Below, one piece after another: positions 32,243-42,524 of a stretch of 64,000 nucleotides of DNA. A program made the position numbers and the translations under genes. This DNA comes from Artemia franciscana (taxonomy: Eukaryota > Arthropoda > Branchiopoda > Anostraca > Artemiidae), in the NCBI RefSeq assembly GCF_032884065.1, contig NC_088863.1, forward strand, positions 42,302,082 to 42,366,081. The letters are read 5' to 3'. How positions within the stretch are numbered: position 1 is the first letter of the stretch; the number at the start of each line of letters is the position of its first letter. The notes below the pieces were generated by a model. That model was not told where the DNA came from, made no database searches, and was given only the letters and a program-made list of their open reading frames with translations.

Positions 32243-35200
32243 CTATAATAATAAATATCGATAGATAAATATTCTAGGGACCGTCTAATCAGGTTGAAAC
32301 TGGGAGACAGATAAGAACAGAAAATTAACTAGCAGGGTACCCAGAGGTTTTTCCACAGGGTTGATTTTTGTTCAGAGAGAGGGTGTGTGAGGGTACCCAA
32401 AACTTTACGAAACGTAGCACAAGTTTGCTTATACACACTTCCGCTACTTGTACGAGTCGGCAAAATATTTCGGAGAGGGTTTGAGTCGGGTAGCCCCCTC
32501 CCCTGGACAAAAACTATTTTTTTATACGTTTGTTGGTTTATTTTAGTACCCCCCCCCCCCCAAAAAAAAAAAAATCCTCTCCTCTTCTCTTTCTTGTGAC
32601 CCCTCTCCTCTTTCCACAAAAAATTCCTAGATAAGGCCCAGCTCGTGATTATTAAAAATACGCTTTGCTTATTTTCTCGGCAATAATTTCGGAAGGAATG
32701 ACTGTTTTCTCACCTTCTCTCTTACTCGCTTCTTGCTCTTTTTTCCCTTTTGCTGTAGTTTCTTCAGACTTCCTGCCTTTCTTTATATATAATCTAGGTT
32801 TTCCTTCCTCTCTTGACTCTTCTGCCTCGTACTCCATGGAAATAAACATGCCTTGTACATTTTCTAATTCTCTCTTATCAATTACTTCATTCATATTTGC
32901 GGCTGACTAAAAATAAATGTCATTTGTTTAATAAGATTAAGTTTTTCATAGAATATACACAAAAACTGTCTAGAGTAAAAGAGCCTTTTATACTAAATTG
33001 CATTTTGCAATTTATATTGTTTTTATTATGATATTTTCAGAATTTTTTTTTGTCTTCAATGGTCAATTTAAAGTACGACTCCAGCAGAAGGCTAGATATG
33101 TCCTAGAGGTCTTTTACATAAATTCTAAAAAGAGTTATCTCACATACTGAAGTTTCACAGATAAACTGGAAAAGTGATAAATGGGCTCCATTTTTTTCTT
33201 ATTTTTATTATTTTCTGTGTAAAGGAGCTTATTCTAAAGGGTTTTCTCGGTCATAATTTTATTTGGTACAATTCTGAAGGATTGTCCTAGTTAAAATAAA
33301 AGTTAGTTGAATAACAAACTTATTGAATTAAATTATAGATTTAAAAATTTCAATGAATATTATACATATTCGCTTGAAAAGTTAAACTAACATACCGTTT
33401 AAGAAAAAAATAAATACAGAATTTCTATTCTCACTGTTGCGAACTGAAGGAAAATTTGTGGTGTCTGGAACAAGGTCGTATACAAAAATTTTCTCGGGGG
33501 GAGGGGAGGGACAAAAAAAAACTTTCCAAAGCACATAAAAAATTTCTTTATATGTACTCTTTTTTACTTTTTTACGAGTCGGACAAAAATTTGGGAGGAG
33601 AGTCTAACCGGGTAGCTCCTCTAGATACGGACATGGTTCGAGAAAATTTAAGGGCGTGATTCTTTCTGGAATAAATTAACCCCTCATTGAAGCAGTTCAG
33701 GTTTAATAAGGGTGCAAAGGGGACCATATCTGCGGAATAGTTTTACTAAATGTCCCAAACGAAGGAAGACCTAAGAATAGGCCAGAACAAGATAATCAAA
33801 GTTTTGAAATGCTGAGGATTTCAAATGAGATAAGAAAAGGTTAAACAAGGTGGGAAACAGGAAAAGTGTTTGCCAATCTTTCGACTTCAGTCAGCTTATG
33901 GATGCGACGAATTTAAAAGAAACAAGAGCTAAGAGCTCATATGGCACTTGTGACGAGACCGGAAGAGCCAAGAGTCAAGAACTGATATGGTATGAGCTCT
34001 AGCGAAATTCTAAGAATCATCAACAGACTGATTTACAAGGAAAATCAGAGGCTTAATGACGGTCGGGATTTAAAATAAGAGCTCTGAGTCACGAAGTCCT
34101 TCTAAATATCAAAGTTCATTAAGATCCGAAACACCTACTGGTAAGTTATAAATATCTCATTTTTTTCTTATTTTTCCTCGCGCTTCAGCCCACCAGATGG
34201 TCGAATCGGGGAAAACGACTTTATCAAGTCAGTTTGTGCAGCTCCCTGACACGCCTACCAATTTTCATCGTCCTAGCGTGTCAAGAAGCACCAAACTCGC
34301 CAAAGCACTGAACCCAGTCCCCTAAATCCCCCACACAGAGCGGATCCAATACGGTTACGTCAATCACGTATCTACGACATTGGCTTATTCTACCCACCAA
34401 GTTTCATCCCGATGTCTCCACTCTGAGTGTTTTCCAAGATTTCCAGTTTACCCCTCTAACTTCCCCCAATGTAAGCAGATCTTGTCGGGATTTGAAATAG
34501 GAGTTCCGAGACATGAGTTCCGTCTAAATATAAATTTAGATCCAGTCACCCATTCTTAAGTTAAAAATACCTCAATTTTTCTAATTTTTACAAATTAGCA
34601 CCCCCCAGCTCCCTCAAAGACAACGGATCCGTTCCAATTATGTCAATCGCGTATCTATAGCTTGTGCTTATTCTTCCTATCAAGTTTCATCCCGATCTCT
34701 CCACTCTAAGCGTTTTCCAAGATTTCCAGTTTCCAAGATTTCTGTCCCCCTTCCAACCCCCTATATCCCTGGATCCGATTCGAATTGAAAATCTGAGACA
34801 TAAGATCCTTCTATATATCAGGTTTCATTAAGATCCGATCACCCATTCGTAAAATAAAGATACCTCAATTTTCACGTTTTCCAAGAATTGTGGTTTCCCC
34901 CTACAACTCCCCCCAATGTCACCGGATCTCGTCGGGAGTTAAAATGATAGCCTTAAAGCACAAGATCCTTCTAAATGTCAAATTTCATTAAGATCTGGTC
35001 ACTCGTTCGTAAGTTACGAATACCTCATTTTTTCTAATTTTCCCGGATTACTCCCCCCTCCAACTCCACCAAACAGAGCGGATCCTGTCCGGTTATGTCA
35101 GTCATGTATATTGGACTTGTTTTTATTCTTCCCACCAAGTTTCATCCTGATCTCTCCGCTTTAAATGTTTTTCAGGATTTCCCGTTCCCCCCAACTCCCC

Positions 35201-38200
35201 CTTCCCCCCCAATGACGCTGGGTCCGGCCAGAATTCAAATTTGAGATCTAAGTTACGAGGTCCTTCTAAATATGAAATTTCATTAAGATCCGATCACTCC
35301 TTCGTAAGTTAAAAATACATCATTTTTCTAATTTTTCAGAATTACCCCCCACCCAACTCCCCCAAATAGAGCAGATCCATTCCAGTTATGCCAATCACGT
35401 ATCTAGGACATCTTTCTTATTTCCCCCACCAAGTTTTATCCTGATCCCTCCACTCTAAGCGTTTTCCAAGATTTTAGGTCCCCCCCAACTCCTTCCATTG
35501 TCACCAGATCCCGTCGGGATTTAAAATAAGAGCTCTGAGACACGATATCCTTCTAAATATCAAATTTCATTAAGTTCCTACCCCCCATTTGTAAGTTAAA
35601 AATACCTCATTTTTCTAATTTTCCAATTTATACCGTCCCCCCATTCCCCCTCATATGGTCGAATCGGGGAAACGACAGTTTATAATTTAATCATGTCTGG
35701 TTCTTGATACGCCTGCCAAATTTCATCATCCTAGCTTACCTGGAAGTGCCTGAACTAGCAAAAACCGGGACAGACAGACAGACTGACCGACAGAATTTGC
35801 GATCGCTATATGTCACTTGGTAGATACCAAGTGCCATAAAAATGTGTCAAAAAACGTGTAAAAATTATTCGTAATACAAACCAAAGCAACTGCAGCGATT
35901 CCATCCTTTGGATTTAATCCACCAAAAAGTTTACTCTCTGCTGACTGCAGTGCAGATGCCTCGTCTTTGGTAATAATGTCCAAATTTGCTTCAAAAGCTA
36001 TTGACCCAATCTCTAAAAAAAAGTTTCTTTTAATTTTTCGTCACCAGCTAGTGCATTTGAACAGTCAGAATAACAGGGATTTCCCTAAATTCATTTGAGA
36101 GACCTTTTCCCTATCACGAAATTTTTAAAGATCTAGGCTTAAAATGCACGTTTGAGTGAAAATAGACTTTAGACCAAACATCTCTCTGCTCTAGAAAAAT
36201 GCAGGTTAGATGTGGAAAAAGACATACAGACTGCAGAGAGCACTGCTCTCTCGTTATTTTAAGGGCTCGTTATTATTAACGTTAATTCCAGTTCTTTTTA
36301 GGCTTAACTTAGTCATTTAAGGGAATTGCTGATATTTTGTAGCTTGAATTGGTGGTTCACAAATTTCCTTTCCTTAAATTCCTTAAATTTCCTTTTCCTT
36401 AAGTCATTAAAGGGAATTGCTGATATTTTGTAGCTTGAATTGGTGGTTCACAAATTTCCTTTCCTTAAATTGCCTTTGGTTTATCTTATCAATTTTTCAA
36501 AGCTTTTTTTAATGAATTATCTGTTCATTTTTTTGTAATTGTCATAGCTTTAATATGTATTAATCGTAGGAATATTTGTGATTTTTGTGCAAGGAATAAA
36601 GCGTCGGAATAGTTTAAATCTTAGGTATTTAAATATTCAATTGAAATATTCAATCAGCCGTAGTTTTGTGTAATAACTTCAATAATATTTTTTTTTCTTA
36701 TTTCTAGAGTGAAATAGCTTGGAACCATACACAGTGCACCAGCGAATTCTTCTTGCCCAAACAACCCAAATATCTAAAAAGGCCCCCTTTCATGTGAAAA
36801 TTTAAATTTGATTTGAATTGTTTTTCTATTTTTATTTCAACAAATATTTTTTGGGAATTTTTTAAACGAGCTAAAAACTTCGCGAAAACGCGGGCGAATC
36901 GAACCAAAAAACGCACTATTAGAATCATCACGACTGAAAATAGTTAGCCCGAGGTGTACACTGTTCTATGTTGAAAACGTCTGCCCCGTCCTCATATCGA
37001 GAATAAGGTCTTTAGCACTTGAAACCGTTGTCTACAGCAACAAAAAAAAAAGAAAGAAGAAAAAAAAAAAAAAATTATGTACATACTCTCCTGGCGCTGA
37101 AATTTGACGTGCATAAATCATCACTTTAGATAATAGTTTTGATTTTGGATGGTATCAATTTTTTTTTATTTCATTATTTTACTTTTTCGATTTCTGTAGA
37201 AAAAATGTTTGTCAGTGTAGTACCTTCAGACTTGTTTATGCTTCACAGTTGACGCAGCAGCTACAGCCTAGTAGAGAGGAAACCGTGTTTTTTTGAAACA
37301 GGAAACTGAGAAACTAAATTTCAGAGATTGTTCCAATGTTGCCAGTTCCTTTTTGAATCTTTTTTTTTAACCAGAAGCTTCCCGATTCTGTAAGATTTTG
37401 GCTTTTAGTCCATGCCCCTGAAAAAATCTGTTTCTTGTTGGAGGGGAGATGGCACTCCTATATTAGAGACCATATTATGTTAAAATTTCAACTTGAAGAA
37501 AAAACTAATTTTGGTTCCAGAGACGTTAAAATTTTAGTCCGAAAATTTTTTCTTCCGATTGGCTTAAAATTGTAATTAAATAAAAAAAATAATTTTTTTT
37601 AACTGAAAGTAAGGAGCGACATTAAAACTTAAAATGAACAGAAATTACTCCGTATATGAAATGGATTGTCCCCTCCGCAATTCCTCGCTCTTTACACTAA
37701 AGTTTTTATTTGTTTTAAAAAGTAGAATTGTGGCAAAGAGTCAAACTTTAGCGTAAAGAGCGAGGGATTGCGGAGGGGAAAACCCATTTCTGTTCGTTTT
37801 AAGTTTTAATGTCGCTCCTTACTTTCAGTTAAAAAAACTAGTTTTTTATTTAATTTCTAAACGTTTTTGAATTAATGCATGTTTGATTTTGGCTCTCCGT
37901 ACATAAATTATTAAAATTAAATTTGCGTAATAATTCTATTTTTTTGGCTAAATGGCTTTCTCTTAGTTTTGATCAGACGATTTTGAGAAATAAGGGGTGG
38001 GGAAGGAGGCCTAGTTGCCCTCCAATTTTTCAGTTACTTAAAAAGGCAACTAGAACTTTTAATTTTTAACGAACATTTTTATTAGTAAAAATATACGTAG
38101 CTTAAGTATTAACTTACGTAACAAACTTTTATATTCTTATGTTTTTGATTATATGTATGATGGGGTTTGTCCCCTCGTTAATACCTTGCTCTTCACACTA

Positions 38201-38910
38201 AATCTTAAGTTTTGTCCCAATTCTTTAAGAATGACCCCTGAATCAGAAAGGCCGTAGAATAAATAGTTGAAATTACTAAAAATACTTTAGCATAAAGAGC
38301 GAAGTATTTATCTCCTCCTAAATACCTCGCTCTTTATGCTAAAGTATTTTTAGAACCCCTCATATGCGTAATAATCTCTGTTCGTTTTAAGTTTTAATGC
38401 TACTGCTTACTTTCAATTGAAAAAACTTTTTTATGTTTATATTTTCATTGTTTTGTTTTTTTAATAGTAATGCTAGAATTTCCTGTGCCCTTTTCATTAA
38501 ATTTCTCTTCCCCCATGAAATATTCCTCCAAGGAGAGATCCTCCCACATAGCCCCCTCCCCTCAACCCCACACCCAAAAAAAATCCCCTTGAAAACGTCG
38601 GTACACTTCCCAATAACCATTACTGTATGTAAACATTGGTCAAAGTTTGTAACTTGCATCCCCTCCCCCAGGGACTGTGGGGGAGTAAGTCATCCCCAAA
38701 GACAGTTACTAGGGTTTTCGACTATGCGGAACAAAATGGCTATCTCAAAATTTTGATCCGTTGACTTGGGAAAAAATGAGCGTGGGAGGGGGCCTAGGTG
38801 CCCTCCAATATTTTTGTTCACTTAAAAATGGCACTAGAACTTTTCATTTCCGTTAGAATGCGCCCTCTTGCAACACTCTAGGACCACTTGGTCGATACGA
38901 TGACCCCTGG

Positions 38911-38952
<42 letters not shown>

Positions 38953-40080
38953 ACGCACCCGTGATCTGTCTTCTGGCAAAAAATACGAAATTCCACGTTT
39001 TTGTAGATTGGACCTTGAAGTTTTTTCTATAGGGTTCTCTGATACTCTGAATGCGATGGTGTGATTTTTGTTAAGATTCTATAACTTTTAGGGGGTGTTT
39101 CCCCCCATTTTCCAAAATAAGGCAAATTTTCTCAGGCTCGTAACTTTTGATGACAAAGACTAAATTTGATGAAACTTATATATTTAAAATCAGCATAAAA
39201 ATCCAATTCGTTTGATATATCTTTTAGCATCGAAGTTCCGTTTTTTAGAGTTTCGTTTACTATTGAGCCGGGTCGCTCCTTACTACAGTTCGTTACCACG
39301 AACTGTTTGATGGGATGTAGCCTCTACTTGGAGGATTTCGATATCAAGAGTATATTTTATGTCTCCCTATGACCTTTTGATCAGACTGAGTGAGAAAGCT
39401 ATCTCAGACTTTCGAGCTGAAATCTTGAGATGTTATGGGGAGTGCCTAGGGGCAAGAAGTGCAGAAGAGGGGGATTGTTAACCTCAAATCACTTTCGGGT
39501 TTCGCAAAGAACATTTGATATTTGATAATTCTACACCAAGTGGAACTTCATTATATAAGATCTTAAACTTATAAGAAAAAAAAATACACAATAGGTCCAA
39601 TTATCTTTACTAATTCAACGTTACTGTGTCGAATATGACTGTACTTTTCAAAAACTATTTCAAAAACTTTTTTCTGACCAATAATGCATGTTAAGGACCC
39701 TTGTCACCGCTTAGTGCTCTGGAACACCTCCCAGGGATAAATAAGACCCAGTTTGGTAAACTAGCCTGGGTGCAGAGGTTAAACTGGGCTCTTCCTCAAT
39801 GTGGCATACATATAAATAAATTAGAAAATTTTAAGCTTCTACCTTCTCGAATTACATTTGATACGACAGGTCGTTTCTCAGGTGGTATGATAGCTGCAAC
39901 AAAAAACGTGTTTTCTTTTCCTACATGTGGTCGCATTTTATCTGTTTTACGTTCCCGTTCTTCACGTTTCTCTTGCTTCACTTCTTCTGGCACAGTTTTC
40001 CTCCTTCTTTCTTCGGCCTCTCTTAGTACTCTCTCTTCATTTCTCCTTACCTCTTCTCTTTTCGATCCTTTCATCTCCAT
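32118..40080 (-). CDS. LEA protein with seed maturation (SMP) motif, 228 aa, four coding exons
   Basis: Minus-strand exons 40080-39843, 36012-35882, 32906-32714 and 32242-32118 join through GT-AG introns of 3,830, 2,975 and 471 bp. Phases agree at every junction (1, 0, 1), giving 687 coding bases with no stop. Residues 1-55 are a K/E/R-rich, probably helical or disordered segment. Residues 56-90 include FFVAAIIPPEKRPVV. Residues 93-130 carry an SMP motif (ITKDEASALQSAESK, then GGLNPKDGIAAVALSAANMN) that intron 2 splits. Residues 140-228 are highly charged and end in QTGRSE. SMP proteins are group 6 LEA proteins, known from plant seeds and, among animals, from Artemia diapause embryos (AfrLEA6), where they are thought to protect against drying. 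There is one SMP motif rather than the two or three of plant proteins. No signal peptide or membrane segment is visible, so it is probably cytosolic or nuclear. Identity with AfrLEA6 was not tested. Confidence 0.8.
32333..32518. mobile_element. Possible hAT-like MITE in intron 3
   Basis: It begins cagggtaccc and has the interior ACGAGTCGGCAAAATATTT followed by TTGAGTCGGGTAGC, which matches the MITE at 314-412 and the copy at 33471. The right end is poorly defined and no clear target duplication was found. Confidence 0.4.
32714..32906 (-). CDS. LEA/SMP gene, exon 3
   Basis: The acceptor is ttatttttag and the strong donor is GAGAAG|GTGAGA. The exon starts with SAANMNEVID, completing the SMP motif, and continues into a lysine/glutamate-rich region (KKGRKSEETTAKGKKEQEAS). 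It has 193 bases and ends in phase 1. If the donor were ignored, the frame would run on to a stop at 32652. Confidence 0.75.
33471..33635. mobile_element. Possible hAT-like MITE in intron 2
   Basis: The ends CAAGGTCGTATAC and CTAGATACGGACATG are loosely inverted. The interior ACGAGTCGGACAAAAATTT and CCGGGTAGCTCCTCT matches the family of 314-412 and 32333-32518. The flanking 8-mers agree at only five positions. Confidence 0.45.
33941..35842. mobile_element. Hairpin-ended non-coding element with internal tandem repeats (family 2), in LEA intron 2
   Basis: The left end contains ATGGCACTTG and the right end CAAGTGCCAT, an inverted 10-bp repeat. At the right end CACTTGGTA-GA-TACCAAGTG (35814-35833) is a perfect 9-bp stem, followed by CCATAAAAA. 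Inside, degenerate units with an aagtttcatcccgatctctcc-like core recur at about 34399, 34681, 35138 and 35433, and a ttcattaagatccg core recurs between them. A GACAGACAGACAGAC tract precedes the terminal hairpin. There is no open frame. Hairpin, short subterminal inverted repeat and internal tandem repeats resemble HINE/DINE-1 elements. A fragment of the same 3' end is at 25418-25435. Confidence 0.65.
35882..36012 (-). CDS. LEA/SMP gene, exon 2 (first half of SMP motif)
   Basis: The acceptor is cttttttttag and the donor is TTTG|GTTTGT. The exon has 131 bases, beginning with two bases that complete a codon from exon 1 and ending in phase 0. It encodes IGSIAFEANLDIITKDEASA and the rest of the SMP core to GIAAVAL. 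The donor lacks a consensus purine at +3, which is the weakest splice signal in the gene. Confidence 0.75.
36013..37575. other. LEA intron 1, unique part, with a 91-bp tandem duplication
   Basis: At 36311-36480 a 91-bp unit containing gggaattgctgatattttgt occurs twice in tandem with few differences. A-rich runs lie at 37040-37074. No exon was recognised; the minus-strand frame at 36704-36931 has no usable splice context. Confidence 0.5.
37576..39310 (-). mobile_element. Helentron-like repeat family 1, copy f, 1,735 bp, in LEA intron 1
   Basis: A near-full-length copy on the minus strand: TTAAAT on the left, a foldback at about 37600-37840, and the hairpin with GTTTGA ending at 39310 on the right. 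The middle palindrome is well preserved (38280-38350, arms with CGCTCTTTATGCTAAAGT). A 41-base A run (38911-38951) corresponds to the T runs at the same place in other copies. The gene still has consistent splice sites despite this insertion. Confidence 0.85.
39311..39842. other. LEA intron 1, 5' part
   Basis: No recognised repeat or exon was found between the family 1 copy and exon 1. Confidence 0.4.
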
Positions 40081-40087
40081 TTTATTG
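39843..40087 (-). CDS. LEA/SMP gene, exon 1 (start codon)
   Basis: The exon begins after ttttctag at 40087 with seven leader bases and ATG at 40080-40078; a second ATG follows two codons later. It ends in CGAGAAG|GTAGAA in phase 1. The same frame stays open upstream to an ATG at 40158, but an ATGGTAAGG donor-like site at about 40147 and the acceptor at 40088 suggest a 56-bp intron there, so I prefer the inner start. Within the exon, GAGGTAAGG and ttttttgttgcag look like a donor and acceptor. Splicing them would break the frame into exon 2, so I treat the exon as continuous. Confidence 0.65.
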
Positions 40088-40823
40088 CTAGAAAAAGGTT
40101 TTCTATTTGAAATAAAGAAACTATACTCAACTACCATCCTTACCATAGAAAACTTCAATAAATTATGAATAAATTCTCAATAAATCCTTTTGTTGTTAAC
40201 GAGGCCTTAAATGGAGCCATTTATTGTAAGCTAAATAAAGTATTTTAAAACGGCTCAAGGGAAAGCTGTTTAAATGATTCATCCAATGCCCAGTCGATGA
40301 AATCACGAGCTACACAAGTAATTTGGGACATAGTCGCTACCCAAAAGAATATTCAAAACAAGATCATAACCTTCCGAAGCGTTGCCTTCAGAATATGTAA
40401 AAACACAAAATCAGAAATACTATACCGTTTTTTCCTTATTGCAAAATTGCCTACAATACTTTAGTAAATACACTTTCACATGAGGGGGAGGGGCAGGGGG
40501 TAGAGTCTTCAAATGATTTCCCAAAAATAACAATCTGCAGCTGAAAAATAAACATTACAACATAGAATAATCAAAAACTTTTCGAATGATATTCAGCTGA
40601 AGGCATGGGCTGCATAAAATTGAAGTGAGGGACCATTTGTCAGGACCAAAGGCATGACCTTCTGATTGCAGCAAGAGAAGTGAGCTCAGAAATATGATCC
40701 TGTATATGCATGGTATACTATAGTATGCAGGGCAACCAAGAGGAGAGCAAGGAGGGGGTAAATACCCAAGGAATAGGTATTCCAGAGGCCTGAGGTGACA
40801 ACATGTTAATTTTTTTTCCTTGA
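40088..40823. other. Upstream region of the LEA/SMP gene
   Basis: This interval should hold the promoter or a leader exon if the first coding exon is correct. I could not pick out a convincing TATA box or initiator. A purine run at 40483-40500 and A/T stretches are present, and a family 1 copy begins 736 bp upstream of the exon. Confidence 0.3.
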
Positions 40824-42524
40824 TCAAACAATTCGTGGTAGCGAACTGAAAGTAAGGAGCGACCCGGCTCAATAGTAACCGAAACTCTAAAAACCAGAAT
40901 TTTGATACCAATAGTTACATCAAAAGAATCACATTTTAATGCTGATTTTAAGCATATAACATTCATCAAGTTTAGTCTTACCCATCAAAAGTTACGATCC
41001 TGAGAAAATTGGCCTTATTTTAGAAAATAGGGAGAAACACCCCCTCAAAATAATACAATCTTAAAGAAAATCACACCATTAGATCCAGCGTATCAGAGAA
41101 CCCTCTTGTAGAAGTTTCAAGCTCCTATATACAAAAATGTGGAATTTCGCATTTTTTGCCAGAAGACAGATCACGGATGCCTGTTTATTGTTTTTTTTTT
41201 CTAGGGGTGATCGTGTCGTCCCAGTGGTCCTAGAATGTCGCGAGAGGACTCTAACGGAAATTAAAAGTTCTAGTGCCCTTTTTAAGTGACCAAAAAAATT
41301 GGATGGCACATAAACCCCCCCACCTCCCCGCTCATTTTTCCTCAAAGTCACCTGATCAAAATTCTGAGATAGCCATTTTATTCATCATAGTCGAAAAACC
41401 TAATAACTATATCTTTGGGGACGACTTACTCCCCCACAGTCCCCGTGGGAGGGGCTGCGTTACGAACTCTGACCGTTGTTTACATATACTAATGGCTATT
41501 GGGAAGTGTACAGACGTTTTCAGGCGAATTTTTTTGGTTTGAGGGGGGAAGTTGAGGGTGGGGGGAAGTTGAGGGGGGGCTGCGTGGGAGGATCTTTCCA
41601 TGGATGAATTTGTCATGGGAGAAGAGAATTTCAATGAAGGGGACGCAGAACTTCTAACATTATTTAAAAAAAAAAACAATGCAAAATAAGTAAGGAAAGT
41701 TTTTTCAACTGAAAGTAAGGAACAGCCATAAAACTTAAAATGAACAGAAATTATTATGCATATGAGGGTTTCACCTCCTCGTGATACCTCGCTCTTTACG
41801 ATAAAGTATTTTTAGTAATTTCGACTATTTATTCTTCAGCCTTTGTGATTCAGGGGTTATTCTTAAGGAATTGGGACAACATTCAAGTTTTAGTGTAAAG
41901 AGCGAGGTACTGACGAAGGATTGAACCCCCTCATATACGTAATAAAAACATACAAATATAGAAGTTCGTTACGTAAGTTAATTTGCAAGCTACGTATATT
42001 TTTTACAAATGAAAACGTCAGTAAAAAATTAAAAGTTCTAGTTGCCTTTTTAAGTAATCAAAAAATGGAGGGCAACTAGTTCTCCTTCCCTGCTCCTTTT
42101 TTTCAAAATTTTCCGATTATAACTATGAGAAAACCATTTAACCCAAAAAATTAATATGGAAATTTCGTTTAATTGTTTATGTGCAGAGAGCCAAATCAAA
42201 ACATTCATTAATTCAAAAAAGCTCAGAAATTAAAAAAAAAATTAGGTTTTTTTAACTGAAAGTAAGCAGCGACATTAAAACTTAAAACGAACAGAAATTA
42301 TTCCGTATATGAAAGGGCCTTCTCCTCCTCAATGCCCCGCTCTTTACGCTAAAGTTTGTTACTGTTTTAAAACATTGAGTTAACAGAAAGAGTCAAACTT
42401 TAGCGTAAAGAGCGGGCATTGAGGAGGAGAAACCCCTTTCATATACGGAGTAATTTCTGTTCGTTTTAAGTTTTGATGTCGCTGCTTATTTTTAGTTAAA
42501 AAAACTTGATTATTTTATATCTAA
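40824..42524 (+). mobile_element. Helentron-like repeat family 1, copy c, 1,701 bp
   Basis: Full-length by comparison with copy b (1,700 bp). The hairpin has decayed in this copy (CAATTCGTGGTAGCGAACTG). The foldback lies at about 42255-42500 and the middle palindrome at about 41700-41930. Open frames inside are out of register between copies and are not genes. Confidence 0.85.

Noticed and set aside
32665-32910. Plus-strand open frame opposite LEA exon 3
   Set aside because: It is a mirror of the charged exon on the other strand.
35760-35840. GACAGACAGACAGAC tract as a CRISPR-like or regulatory array
   Set aside because: It is a short simple repeat next to the terminal hairpin of a transposon, with no spacer structure.
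39701-40168. Plus-strand open frame of 155 codons
   Set aside because: It is the antisense of the K/E/R-rich LEA exon 1 and reads as serine/leucine-rich sequence with no domain.
40555-42350. Several open frames of 80-120 codons
   Set aside because: Most fall inside family 1 copy c, are out of register with the other copies and carry no domain.
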